DNA of 64,000 nt. Source: an uncultured Lachnospiraceae bacterium (GTDB lineage: Bacteria > Bacillota > Clostridia > Lachnospirales > Lachnospiraceae). The stretch spans positions 62,001 to 126,000 of the forward strand of contig UQWA01000002.1 of the NCBI GenBank assembly GCA_900544685.1, in the 5' to 3' direction. Below the pieces are notes generated by a model. It did no database searches and was not told the DNA's origin. It worked only from the letters and a program-made list of their open reading frames with translations. This document shows positions 8,150-17,116 of this stretch, one piece after another (position 1 is the first letter of the stretch; every line of letters begins with the position of its first letter). Made by a program: the position numbers and the translations under genes.

Positions 8150-9193
8150 ATGACAGAAAAAATTTTATCAACCAAAAAGAATGGCATGTTGGTAATGATT
8201 CTTACCATCTTTCTCTATGCTCTTGCTATCGGTGGCTGTATCGGATGTGGCATCGCACTGGCAAAAGGTGCCGTTCCGGTCTTTCCAGTTGTGGGTCTGG
8301 TAATCTGTTGTGCCTGGATGGCACTGGGATGGATCCTGTTTTTAGGTCTTCGTATCTTAAAACCGCAGGAAGCACTGGTACTGACTTTATTCGGAAAGTA
8401 TATTGGCACCCTGAAAGAGCCTGGATTCTACTTTGTGAATCCCTTCTGTGTCAGTGTGAACCCAGCTTCTAAGACAAAGCTCAGTCAGAGTGGGGATGTA
8501 GATACCAGTGCACAGAAAAATCTTTCTCTTTCCACATTACTTCTAAGTGGAAGCAATTCTTCTGACGCCTCACTGAGTAATAAGAAAATTTCTCTGAAGG
8601 TTATGACTCTGAATAATTCCCGTCAGAAGATCAATGACTGTCTGGGAAATCCGGTGGAAATCGGCATTGCTGTTACCTGGCGAGTGATAGATACTGCAAA
8701 GGCCGTTTTCCATGTAGATAACTACAAGGAATATCTGTCGCTTCAGTGTGACAGCGCTCTGCGTAATATTGTCCGTCTCTATCCATATGATACTGCACCG
8801 GATGTAGACACTACGGGAGATGGTATTGCAGACGAAGGAAGCCTGAGAGGCTCCAGCGAGATTGTGGCAGAGCGAATCCGTAATGAAATTCAGGAAAAGG
8901 TCTCCGATGCAGGTCTGGAGATCATCGAAGCCCGTATTACTTATCTGGCTTATGCGCCTGAGATCGCAGCCGTGATGCTTCAGAGACAGCAGGCTTCTGC
9001 TATTATCGATGCCAGAAAAATGATCGTAGACGGTGCCGTGGGCATGGTTGAAATGGCACTGGAACAGTTAAGTGAAAAAGACGTGGTAGAACTGGACGAA
9101 GAACGTAAGGCAGCCATGGTATCGAATCTTCTGGTCGTTCTCTGCGGAAATCATGACGCCCAGCCGGTAGTCAATTCAGGAAGTCTGTATTAA
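8150..9193 (+). CDS. SPFH/Band 7 domain membrane protein
   Basis: 347 aa. Two hydrophobic segments near the N-terminus (about residues 13-36 and 43-66) are followed by an SPFH/prohibitin-like domain starting at LRILKPQEALVLTLFGKYIGTLKEPGFYFVNPF. After it come an alpha-helical stretch (VAERIRNEIQEKVSDAGLEI...RQQASAIIDARKMIVDGAVGMVEMAL) typical of flotillin-like proteins and a hydrophilic tail. Start: ATG 8150 after AAAGGAGG. SPFH proteins form oligomeric membrane scaffolds; the exact role is unknown. The stop codon overlaps the start of the next gene (TAATG), so the two are translationally coupled. Confidence 0.85.
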   Translation: MTEKILSTKKNGMLVMILTIFLYALAIGGCIGCGIALAKGAVPVFPVVGLVICCAWMALGWILFLGLRILKPQEALVLTLFGKYIGTLKEPGFYFVNPFCVSVNPASKTKLSQSGDVDTSAQKNLSLSTLLLSGSNSSDASLSNKKISLKVMTLNNSRQKINDCLGNPVEIGIAVTWRVIDTAKAVFHVDNYKEYLSLQCDSALRNIVRLYPYDTAPDVDTTGDGIADEGSLRGSSEIVAERIRNEIQEKVSDAGLEIIEARITYLAYAPEIAAVMLQRQQASAIIDARKMIVDGAVGMVEMALEQLSEKDVVELDEERKAAMVSNLLVVLCGNHDAQPVVNSGSLY

Positions 9194-9402
9194 TGGCTGA
9201 AAAAGACAATAAGAAAAAACAGGTTCCCTTACGTCTCTCTGCCAAGTTATATGATGCTATCGCTGCCTGGGCAGAAGATGACTTCCGCTCCGTCAACGGA
9301 CAGATCGAGTACTTGCTGACCGAATGTGTCCGACAGCGGAAAAAAAATGGGAAATACGTATCCGAACATCTGGATGAACCACCGGAGTTGGATATCAAAT
9401 AA
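9193..9402 (+). CDS. Small ribbon-helix-helix-like protein
   Basis: 69 aa. The N-terminal half, KKKQVPLRLSAKLYDAIAAWAEDDFRSVNGQIEYLLTECV, has the pattern of Arc/MetJ ribbon-helix-helix proteins: a basic strand, then two helices with a conserved small-residue turn. The C-terminus is acidic and disordered. The start codon shares its A with the stop of the SPFH gene (TAATG), which points to coupled synthesis and a likely shared function. It could regulate its own operon or act as an adaptor to the membrane protein. It resembles an antitoxin in fold only; no toxin gene is adjacent. Confidence 0.75.
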   Translation: MAEKDNKKKQVPLRLSAKLYDAIAAWAEDDFRSVNGQIEYLLTECVRQRKKNGKYVSEHLDEPPELDIK

Positions 9403-9416
9403 TGGTTTTCGTAAAA

Positions 9417-9456
9417 ATCACCGTATCAGAGAAATTCATATCTCCAATACGGTGAT
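9417..9456. terminator. Bidirectional terminator
   Basis: Perfect 10-bp stem ATCACCGTAT (9417-9426) / ATACGGTGAT (9447-9456), flanked by A-rich sequence on the left and CTTTTT on the right. It serves the RHH gene from the left and the alpha-mannosidase gene from the right. Confidence 0.85.
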
Positions 9457-9460
9457 CTTT

Positions 9461-12400
9461 TTATTTTGTAATTCGCAATGTTTTTATTTCAAATGGCATA
9501 AATGACATGACAAATGTATCTCGATTTTCTTCCACCTCAATTTCTTCTTCCATCATAGAACATTCTCTTACATTCCATCCGGCTGCTGCTGTCATTTGTG
9601 CACGCTGTCGGCATCCAAATCCTTCATAGCACCTTACAATAAAACCATTGCCATCTTCAGCCGGCTTTATAGTCTCTGTAAAGATTCCAGGATGATTGCA
9701 TATAAGCAGTGGCTGATATACACACCCTGAATCTTCCAATCCAGTTCCCAGGAAACTGATCAGTGGCTGGTTTAAACTATATGCTTCTTTTTGTATCTGC
9801 GCTTTCCTGTAATCTCCCCTGTGAGGCATGAAGGAATATGTAAATTCATGATATCCCTGATCTACTGTATTTGGAAAAGACGGTGACCTAAGCAGTGTAA
9901 GTCTCATTTCCCCATCATGAATATCATATCCATACTTGCAGTCATTCATCAGTGCTGCCCCATAGTCTGGCTCAGCCAGATCGGCAAAGCGCTGCGCACA
10001 GGTTTCAAATCTCTCTGCATCCCACGAAGTGTTCGTATGTGTCGGACGCTGTACTGTTCCAAACTGTATCTCATACACTGCCTGATCAGCCAGAACATCC
10101 ACCGGAAATAACACTTTCAGAAGTACGTGTTCCTCTTTCCAGTCAATCGTCGTATGGAAATCAATACGTTTACTGTCAGGATAAAAATAAATATCCTGGC
10201 AGATTCGTGAAGAAAGATACCTGCGAACCTGTCTGATACACATTCTTACCGGTCCCATTTCTGTAACGGTCATTTCTTCCAGTTCTCTGCATGCATATTC
10301 TTTTTCACGGTAATATGGACTTAACTCCCATGCATCGTACTGATACGGACGATCCTCAAAAGTTTCCAGCACATTTCCATTTCCTCTTAAAACTTCCCGT
10401 TCTTCCTCTTTATCATAGATGGATGCAATCGTACCATCCTGATCAAATACTACACGCAGACAGGATGTTTCTAAAGTGATTCCATCCCAGTTCCAGCATT
10501 CTTTTCCTGAAACTGAAGACTCCTTTATATCATATGCTGAAATACTTCCGGCTTTTGCATAGACATGAGCCAGATAATGATTCTCACCTGTTTTCTGTGC
10601 ATACCATTTCTCCCCTGATGCATTCTGCATCTGAATCACTTCTGCCTGAGACTCATATTCAAATTCAACCTGTCCGTTTCTGTCAAAGCCCAGTGTATTT
10701 ACAACTGCCAGTTGATTTTGCGGAACCGTCTCCGCAAGAATCTGCACGGCATTTTCTTTATTATTCTGAAATACCTTCTCTACCTGTCTGTATATTTCCT
10801 TCACATCATCGTAAACAGCCGTAATCGCAGATCCAGGCAATATGTCATGGAACTGATTGGTCAGGAATTGATGCAATGCTTTTTTCCACTCTGCCTTATC
10901 CCATATATAGTCCTCACATATACTCTGTGCTGCCGTCATCATAAACTCAGCTCTCTGCAGAAGATTTTCCATCTGCCGGTTCATGCGTTTGACCATTGCC
11001 ACTGATGTATAAGTTCCTCTATGGAATTCCAGATACAATTCTCCATTCCATACCGGAAGGTGTTTCTGACCCTGTACACTTTTTTCCAGATCTTCAAAAA
11101 ACTCACGGGATGTGGAAAACTTCACTCTTGGACAGCCTGGTATCCCCTTTTCCATCCGGATACCTTTTTCAATCATTTCCCTTGTGGTGCCGCCGCCGCC
11201 ATCTCCATAACCGAACGGAATCAGAAATTCCTGATTCAGACTTTTCTGACTGTATCTTTTCCATCCTCCCATTACATAATCCGGTTCCAACACACCGTTA
11301 TAAGTTGTGATATGAGGACTTCTTGCAAATCCAAATGGATTATAATTTACCGTATCATACTGTTTCGCCGGAGCAAAATGTGTCAGAATCTCCGTTCCGT
11401 CAATTCCTTTCCACATAAAGGTATCATACGGAATTTTGTCCAGTTCATTCCAGCTTATTTTCGTCGTCATAAAATACTGTATGCCGCTTTTCTTACAGAT
11501 CTGCGGTAAGGCTGCGGAATATCCAAACACATCCGGAAGCCACAGAATGACATTTTCTTTTCCAAACTTTTCCCTGAAATATGCTTTTCCTTCCAGAAAC
11601 TGTCTGATCAGACTTTCCCCGGATGTAAGGTTGCAGTCTGCCTCTATCCACATGCCGCCTTCTGTTTCCCAGCGCCCCTGCTCTATATACTGACGAATCT
11701 TCTCAAACTGTTCCGGCTGTGCCTCTTCCATATATTCATACAACTGCGGCTGGGATGACATAAAGCGATATTCCGGATACTCTTCCATCAGCTTCAATAC
11801 TGTATGAAAGCTTCTCTGAGTTTTCATTTTCGTATGGGAAAACTGCCACATCCATGCCACATCAATATGGGTATGTCCTACGGAATAAGCCAGACCATCT
11901 CCCGACTCTTCTTTCTCATACAACCCTTCCCGAATAATTTTTCTGGCTTTCGCCATGGATTCCAAATTCTCTGTGCTCCCCGGGCAGCGCAAATCAACCT
12001 CGTTAATTGCCTGATTCAGTACCCTGATAATTTTCCGTCCTGCTTCACTTTCCTGATCTGCATATTTTACAACTTCATAGGCTGTTTTCAGATCATAATA
12101 CAGTTCTTTTACTATTGGCTCCGTACAATACAGACGAATAGCAAACATTCCAGGGCGGTTCTCTTTGTCACTCCAGCTGCGGTCACGGATAGACATTCCG
12201 GACCATGCCTGAATTTCAAGATCTACTGTTTCTCCTGCATGAGCTTTTTCTCTTAACAGGCATTCTTCATGATAGATATCCATACCCTGCAGTGGTGCGC
12301 CGTTACAGTATAGCAAAAACTGTGGATTCTGTGCATACCAGTCTCTCTTATCCTGGGCAATCTCTACCCATAGCTTTTTACCTTCCATGACTTCCGGCAC

Positions 12401-12613
12401 AGTGAAGCCATACCGAAACCATCCATACCGGTCAAATCCTCCCCATTTATCCATCGGATAAAAATCTTCCATCTGTTCCGGATCTTCCGGTCTTTCCTGA
12501 CCTTCACAATACTTTATTTTCTCCGGTATAAAAACATCTGTCATCATGCAGGATCGAATATCCGTAATTGCCTGACTGATTCTCTCCAGTTCAAATGCAT
12601 CTACCTGATTCAT
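9461..12613 (-). CDS. Alpha-mannosidase, glycoside hydrolase family 38
   Basis: 1050 aa, the normal length of bacterial GH38 enzymes, which release alpha-linked mannose using a catalytic zinc. The zinc-binding motif GHTHIDVAWMWQ lies at about residues 245-256. The region with the nucleophile Asp follows in LWLPDVFGYSAALPQI (about 350-365), and HFAPAKQYDTVNYNP further on. The N-terminal ~200 residues are a beta-sandwich-like region, and the C-terminal half is the usual mannosidase beta domain. No signal peptide, so the enzyme acts in the cytoplasm on imported oligosaccharides. It sits 8 bp downstream of the permease genes and closes the transporter operon, indicating that the imported sugar carries alpha-mannosyl units. 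Confidence 0.93.
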   Translation of the reverse strand: MNQVDAFELERISQAITDIRSCMMTDVFIPEKIKYCEGQERPEDPEQMEDFYPMDKWGGFDRYGWFRYGFTVPEVMEGKKLWVEIAQDKRDWYAQNPQFLLYCNGAPLQGMDIYHEECLLREKAHAGETVDLEIQAWSGMSIRDRSWSDKENRPGMFAIRLYCTEPIVKELYYDLKTAYEVVKYADQESEAGRKIIRVLNQAINEVDLRCPGSTENLESMAKARKIIREGLYEKEESGDGLAYSVGHTHIDVAWMWQFSHTKMKTQRSFHTVLKLMEEYPEYRFMSSQPQLYEYMEEAQPEQFEKIRQYIEQGRWETEGGMWIEADCNLTSGESLIRQFLEGKAYFREKFGKENVILWLPDVFGYSAALPQICKKSGIQYFMTTKISWNELDKIPYDTFMWKGIDGTEILTHFAPAKQYDTVNYNPFGFARSPHITTYNGVLEPDYVMGGWKRYSQKSLNQEFLIPFGYGDGGGGTTREMIEKGIRMEKGIPGCPRVKFSTSREFFEDLEKSVQGQKHLPVWNGELYLEFHRGTYTSVAMVKRMNRQMENLLQRAEFMMTAAQSICEDYIWDKAEWKKALHQFLTNQFHDILPGSAITAVYDDVKEIYRQVEKVFQNNKENAVQILAETVPQNQLAVVNTLGFDRNGQVEFEYESQAEVIQMQNASGEKWYAQKTGENHYLAHVYAKAGSISAYDIKESSVSGKECWNWDGITLETSCLRVVFDQDGTIASIYDKEEEREVLRGNGNVLETFEDRPYQYDAWELSPYYREKEYACRELEEMTVTEMGPVRMCIRQVRRYLSSRICQDIYFYPDSKRIDFHTTIDWKEEHVLLKVLFPVDVLADQAVYEIQFGTVQRPTHTNTSWDAERFETCAQRFADLAEPDYGAALMNDCKYGYDIHDGEMRLTLLRSPSFPNTVDQGYHEFTYSFMPHRGDYRKAQIQKEAYSLNQPLISFLGTGLEDSGCVYQPLLICNHPGIFTETIKPAEDGNGFIVRCYEGFGCRQRAQMTAAAGWNVRECSMMEEEIEVEENRDTFVMSFMPFEIKTLRITK

Positions 12614-12621
12614 CTTTTCAC

Positions 12622-13443
12622 CTAACCTTTCGCTGCACCAGAAAGGCTGAAGCCTTTTGACATATAATTCTGTGATAATACATACAACAATACAGACGGC
12701 AGCGTATAGATAATGGAATATGCTGCCAATGGTCCATAGTCAATCAGTCCATACTGCCCAAAGAACTGATACAATTTCACAGATGCCGGCAGTTTATCTG
12801 CTGAACTCAGTAAAATAAACGGAACGAAGAAATTACCCCAGCTCTTGGAAAATGTATAGATAAACACGGTACAGATTCCAGGGAACATCAACGGAAGTAC
12901 CACTTTTCTGATGGAGGTCATTGTCGTAGCGCCATCTACCCAGGCTGCTTCTTCCAGTTCTGCCGGTACAGCATCCATAAAATTCTTCATCAGCCAGATT
13001 CCGTATGGCAAAGATGCTGCTGACAGATACAGGATGACTCCCCACAGGCTGTCAAGCATGCCAAGTGACAGGTACATCTTATATACCGGTACAATTACTG
13101 CAATCATTGGCAATGCGGTCATGAAAAGAATAATATTCATAAATGCTTTTTTATAACTTAATCTGTATCGGGATAATGGATAAGCCGCCAGGCAGGACAA
13201 CACCACTACCAACAAAGATTCTACAAAAGAGATTGCAAAACCAACTCCATAAGCTTTCAGATTATCTGCATTTGTCAGTACACTGACATAATTTCCAATT
13301 GTCACAGAAAGCGGTGCTTTCAATGCATCACTGGCATTTGGATCAAGAGAAGCTACTACAATCCATACCAGCGGTGTGAGAAATGTAAGAGCCATAAAGG
13401 CTAAAACAATATAATGTAATCGATTTACTCTGGTATTACTCAT
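12622..13443 (-). CDS. Sugar ABC transporter permease (MalG type)
   Basis: 273 aa with about six membrane segments. The cytoplasmic EAA loop is present as ELEEAAWVDGATTMTSIRKVVLPLMFPG (about residues 165-192), where the permease docks with the ATPase. This belongs to the CUT1 carbohydrate importer family. The gene is 16 bp downstream of its partner permease and directly precedes the mannosidase. No ATPase gene is present in the locus; Firmicute CUT1 systems often share a single MsmK-type ATPase encoded elsewhere. Confidence 0.92.
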   Translation of the reverse strand: MSNTRVNRLHYIVLAFMALTFLTPLVWIVVASLDPNASDALKAPLSVTIGNYVSVLTNADNLKAYGVGFAISFVESLLVVVLSCLAAYPLSRYRLSYKKAFMNIILFMTALPMIAVIVPVYKMYLSLGMLDSLWGVILYLSAASLPYGIWLMKNFMDAVPAELEEAAWVDGATTMTSIRKVVLPLMFPGICTVFIYTFSKSWGNFFVPFILLSSADKLPASVKLYQFFGQYGLIDYGPLAAYSIIYTLPSVLLYVLSQNYMSKGFSLSGAAKG

Positions 13444-13459
13444 TATGCTATGTAACCTC

Positions 13460-14347
13460 CTATTTTTCCTTCGTGCCTAAAATTCTTGTATAAAGGATAC
13501 TGCAAATCACACCCACAAATAAAATCAGCATACCGATCGCAGTGCCAAATCCAAGCTGCATACCTTTTAACCCCTGATTATACATATAGATAGGCAGTGT
13601 AGTTGTCTTATTGGCAGGACCGCCTCCGGTCATGGCATAGATCAGTCCATATACTCCCAGGGTAGACAACGTATTTAACATGATATTTGTGGCAATGGTA
13701 TCTTTGATACATGGAATAATGATTTTCCATAATACCTGAACACGATTTGCACCATCCACCCTTGCTGCTTCCTCAATATCTCCTGACACATTATCCAGTG
13801 CTGACTGGAAATTCAACATAGAAAATGCAGTACCATGCCATATATTGGCAATAATAACGGAAAGCATCGGATGTTCATAAAGCCAGGAAATATTTCTCAC
13901 TCCAACGATTCCAAGAATCGCATTTAAAGTTCCGTTTTCTTTAAAAAATGCCATAAAACACAGGGCTACTACGATCTCTGGCATTACCCATCCAATCAAA
14001 AAACACGGTCCTACCACACTGCGAAATACTCTTGCTTTCTGTTTCATAAAATACGCAATCAGAAATCCCAGTATGGTCTGCCCTGCCAGACTTCCCACCA
14101 GAAAGATCAGCGTATTTTTAATACTTGTGATTGTTGTTGGATCTGTAAGCATTCTTTTATAGTTTGACAATCCTACAAACTGCAGATTCTGAGCGTTTGA
14201 GCCACTGAGTGCAAGATTCGTAAATGAATAATAGATTGTCAGAATAATCGGTACTATGAAAAAGCAAAGTAAGACAATCACTGCCGGCAGCAATAACACC
14301 GATTTTTTTAATTCCTCTACAATCCCATACTTCTGTTTTGTGAACAT
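13460..14347 (-). CDS. Sugar ABC transporter permease (MalF type)
   Basis: 295 aa with about six membrane segments, beginning with a hydrophobic helix after residue 15. The EAA loop reads DIEEAARVDGANRVQVLWKIIIPCIKDT (about residues 190-217). It pairs with the MalG-type permease to form the channel. Its ribosome binding site (AGGAAAGGATC) lies immediately after the T run of an intercistronic hairpin (14364-14394), so its expression is probably lower than that of the binding-protein gene upstream. Confidence 0.92.
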   Translation of the reverse strand: MFTKQKYGIVEELKKSVLLLPAVIVLLCFFIVPIILTIYYSFTNLALSGSNAQNLQFVGLSNYKRMLTDPTTITSIKNTLIFLVGSLAGQTILGFLIAYFMKQKARVFRSVVGPCFLIGWVMPEIVVALCFMAFFKENGTLNAILGIVGVRNISWLYEHPMLSVIIANIWHGTAFSMLNFQSALDNVSGDIEEAARVDGANRVQVLWKIIIPCIKDTIATNIMLNTLSTLGVYGLIYAMTGGGPANKTTTLPIYMYNQGLKGMQLGFGTAIGMLILFVGVICSILYTRILGTKEK

Positions 14348-14363
14348 CGTTTCGATCCTTTCC

Positions 14364-14394
14364 TAAAAAAATGAGGCAGTCCGAGAACTGCCTC
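14364..14394 (-). terminator. Intercistronic terminator-like hairpin
   Basis: Stem GAGGCAGT (14373-14380) / ACTGCCTC (14387-14394), then on the minus strand ATTTTTTT. It separates the binding-protein gene from the permeases. A partial terminator here would give the excess of binding protein that such systems need. Confidence 0.75.
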
Positions 14395-14410
14395 GCATAC
14401 ATAAATCAGC

Positions 14411-15763
14411 TTATTTTTCCACTACATTTTCTTCGCCAACAGTACGTGTCACGTCAGATGCATACTGATTCATGGCATCCTCCGGTGATCCGCCTGATAC
14501 AACAGTCTCCACCATAGACTGAATGTAGGTAGTTACAACAGAGTACTGTTCATTCTGTGGTCTGAAGAATGCATTGTCAAGAAGTGCGGTTGCTTCTTCC
14601 TTATAAGGCTGTGATTTGTATTCTTCATCTTCAGCAGCATCTGTTCTTGTTACAATATTTCCCTGTGTAATGACAGACTGTGTATAGACAGGCGGCTCCA
14701 TTAACTGCTCGATAAATGAGAATGCTGCATCTTTTTCATCTGAATTTTCTGGAACCGACAGTGTCCATCCTCCTGACATGGTAACGGTTCCGTCTCCGTT
14801 CTGTTTTGGCATTGCTGCAAATCCCATGATATCTTCATATTCGGCCCATGGTGCTGCACCGGTGTCTTTCCAGTTTGCACTGATCCATGCACCATCCATC
14901 AGGATTGCAAGCTTCTGCTGTGGCAGATATTCTCTTCTTGCAGTGTTGGTTGCCTGGCCATTTAATACCAGCGATAAGGAAGGGCCATATCCGTTTGTAT
15001 AAATATCACTGATAAACTGCAAAGTATCCTGAATTGCCTGACTCTTTACGATCCATTTTCCGTCATCATCTAACAGTTTTTCGCCTGTTCCATAGAGAAG
15101 CATTTCATAGGTCTGCATAGATGTTGCTTCACCAGTTGCCACACCTGAGTTACACCAGAATGGAATCACATCCGGTACATTTTCTTTGATTGCTGCGCAT
15201 GCATCCAGAATATCCTGCCAGCTTTCCGGCTGCCAGTCTTCCGGAAGACCAGCCTGTTTGAAGATCTCTTTGTTGTACCAGATTCCTCTCGTATCTGTAC
15301 AATATGGAACACCATATACTGATCCGTCTGCTGCAATAGAACCGGCTTTCATAGTGTCGTAATACGTTCCATCATTCCATGCATCGTAGCCTGCAAGGTA
15401 TTCATCCAGATTTGTCAGATATCCTGCACTTACGTCATTTGGAAGCTGGAAAGTATCTTCAAATACCACATCCGGGCAAGTGTTGGCATCTGCAAGTTCC
15501 AGTGCTACTTTGGTATAATAATCTGATTCAGATCCGGTGATTGTTGCAATTTCCAGCTCATACTGATCTTTCAGGTCCCAGTTTTCATATGCACTGTTTA
15601 CCCATACATACCATGGGTGATTTTCTCCCTGTCCATCATCTTTAAATGTAACTGTCAGCTTCTGTTTTCCATCTTCTGCAGATGCAGTAACTGCTACGGA
15701 TGCCAGCATTCCTGCAACCATTGCTGCTGTTAAAAGAGCCCCCATTACTTTACGTTTCATCAT
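14411..15763 (-). CDS. Extracellular sugar-binding protein of ABC importer
   Basis: 450 aa with an N-terminal signal peptide (MMKRKVMGALLTAAMVAGMLASVAV, cleavage near TASA). There is no clear lipobox Cys, which is unusual for a Gram-positive binding protein. The mature part resembles family-1 solute-binding proteins: ITGSESDYYTKVALELADANTCPDVVFEDTF near the N-terminus, GVPYCTDTRGIWYNKEIFKQAGLPEDW, and a GGWTLSVPENS segment. It probably captures a mannose-containing oligosaccharide, judged by the mannosidase in the operon. AGGAGAAGGG precedes ATGATG; either ATG could be used. First gene of the transport operon. Confidence 0.9.
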   Translation of the reverse strand: MMKRKVMGALLTAAMVAGMLASVAVTASAEDGKQKLTVTFKDDGQGENHPWYVWVNSAYENWDLKDQYELEIATITGSESDYYTKVALELADANTCPDVVFEDTFQLPNDVSAGYLTNLDEYLAGYDAWNDGTYYDTMKAGSIAADGSVYGVPYCTDTRGIWYNKEIFKQAGLPEDWQPESWQDILDACAAIKENVPDVIPFWCNSGVATGEATSMQTYEMLLYGTGEKLLDDDGKWIVKSQAIQDTLQFISDIYTNGYGPSLSLVLNGQATNTARREYLPQQKLAILMDGAWISANWKDTGAAPWAEYEDIMGFAAMPKQNGDGTVTMSGGWTLSVPENSDEKDAAFSFIEQLMEPPVYTQSVITQGNIVTRTDAAEDEEYKSQPYKEEATALLDNAFFRPQNEQYSVVTTYIQSMVETVVSGGSPEDAMNQYASDVTRTVGEENVVEK

Positions 15764-15809
15764 TTCCCTTCTCCTTTTCTTTCGGTCGTTACCTCTTTTT
15801 GATGATCAT

Positions 15810-15818
15810 ATTCTAGCA
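15810..15818 (-). promoter_or_regulatory. Possible extended -10 of the transporter operon
   Basis: TGCTAGAAT on the minus strand in the gap between the second binding-protein gene and the transporter operon. The -35 region is poor, which would fit a promoter that needs an activator such as the AraC-type regulator encoded upstream. Confidence 0.35.
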
Positions 15819-15874
15819 TTTCTTTCACGCACCTGTATATTCTACTATTTTAAGAACAGGAGACTTTTTTAATC

Positions 15875-17116
15875 TTATCCCATAATTGCCACTCTGATTT
15901 TATCCTGTAACTCTGATGCATTTTTATCCAGATTGATGTTTCTGAGTGCCAGAACTTTATATACATATTCTGAAAGAATACTGCTTGTCTCAAACCAGCT
16001 GTTGTAGTTCGGCAAAACAACTCCGTTTTTATAAAAAATATCTGACAGTTCCCGGTCTGTCACAGAAATATTCTGTTCACATTCAAAAACAGGCAGTGTT
16101 CCTGTACAGGTAAGTATCTGTTTTCTCTGCTGTGTTTCATAAAGATAAGTTATAAACTCCTGAGTCAGTCCGTCTTCTTCATCCAGAATGCCAAGGCTGT
16201 TTCCGGTCAGTGCATACCCTTCTTTAATTGCTGACGGAGACGGACTGATTGCAAATTTCACACTGCCACTGCCTTCATTCAGATAAGCTGCCATGCTAAG
16301 AGGTGCCAGAAACATTGCTGCTTTTCCCTCTTTAAAATTCGCAGCGGCATCTTTAGGGCTGTTATTTATCGCATCTTTGCTGAAATATCCTCTACGTTTC
16401 AGTTCATCCAGATAATTAATTGCCATCTTTCCAGGCTCACTGTCAAGGCTGTAATAATTTCCCCCACAGGAATACAGCAGGCAGTCAAAAAAGTCTGAAG
16501 CATCTCCAGATCTTCGTATTCCAAAACTGATTCCATAAAATCCCGGTTCCCGTATACTTGCACATATCTCCATAATTTCTTCCCAGGATTCCGGTTTCTG
16601 TAAGTTTTTCTTTTCAAAATAATCTGAATTATAGTACAAAACGTAAGGGTCTACTGTAAATGGTATTCCATAATGTTTTCCGTCTGACATCGCAGACTGC
16701 CACAGTCCACTGTAAATTGTCTCACTGTATAGGGATTCTATCAGTTCTTTTGACGAAATTTCCTGTAACAGTCCCATCTCCATGAATCCCGATATTTCTT
16801 TATTGCTGCAAATTACCAGATCTGGCTGCTTTTCATCATTGGCACCTACACAGACTTTTTTCTTAATATCTTCCCGATCTGCCCATTCGATGTGAACTTC
16901 TGTTCCTTCTTTTTCTTCTGAAAATTTTTCTGCAATGTCCTCCAGTTCTTTTTGCCCTGTACATACTTCATCTGATACCAGTACCTGTATCGTTTTCTCC
17001 TTTTCCTCTGTGTAACTGTCCCTGGTATTTCCCTGTTTCTGAAAAGAACAGTACACAATCACCAATGCCAGCAGAAGTACCGTAATAGAAGCTGCAAACA
17101 TATATTTCACTTTCAT
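15875..17116 (-). CDS. Membrane-anchored solute-binding protein linked to two-component system
   Basis: 413 aa. An N-terminal hydrophobic helix (residues 5-22) ends at a Cys in IVYCSF, a weak lipobox, so the protein is either a lipoprotein or helix-anchored. The rest resembles family-1 sugar-binding proteins, for example GIPFTVDPYVLYYNSDYFEKKNLQKPESWEEIM. Start: ATG 17116, nine bases after AAAGGAG, overlapping the response-regulator stop by 4 bp (ATGA). It belongs to the kinase-regulator-binding protein operon rather than to the transporter operon, so it may present ligand to the sensor kinase. A simpler alternative is a second, redundant binding protein for the importer. Confidence 0.85.
   Translation of the reverse strand: MKVKYMFAASITVLLLALVIVYCSFQKQGNTRDSYTEEKEKTIQVLVSDEVCTGQKELEDIAEKFSEEKEGTEVHIEWADREDIKKKVCVGANDEKQPDLVICSNKEISGFMEMGLLQEISSKELIESLYSETIYSGLWQSAMSDGKHYGIPFTVDPYVLYYNSDYFEKKNLQKPESWEEIMEICASIREPGFYGISFGIRRSGDASDFFDCLLYSCGGNYYSLDSEPGKMAINYLDELKRRGYFSKDAINNSPKDAAANFKEGKAAMFLAPLSMAAYLNEGSGSVKFAISPSPSAIKEGYALTGNSLGILDEEDGLTQEFITYLYETQQRKQILTCTGTLPVFECEQNISVTDRELSDIFYKNGVVLPNYNSWFETSSILSEYVYKVLALRNINLDKNASELQDKIRVAIMG

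Noticed and set aside
9193..9402. Toxin-antitoxin antitoxin gene
   Set aside because: The fold is compatible, but the partner is an SPFH membrane protein and no toxin-like gene is adjacent.
9917..12390. Many plus-strand ORFs opposite the alpha-mannosidase
   Set aside because: They lack start signals and family features and are shadows of the GH38 reading frame.
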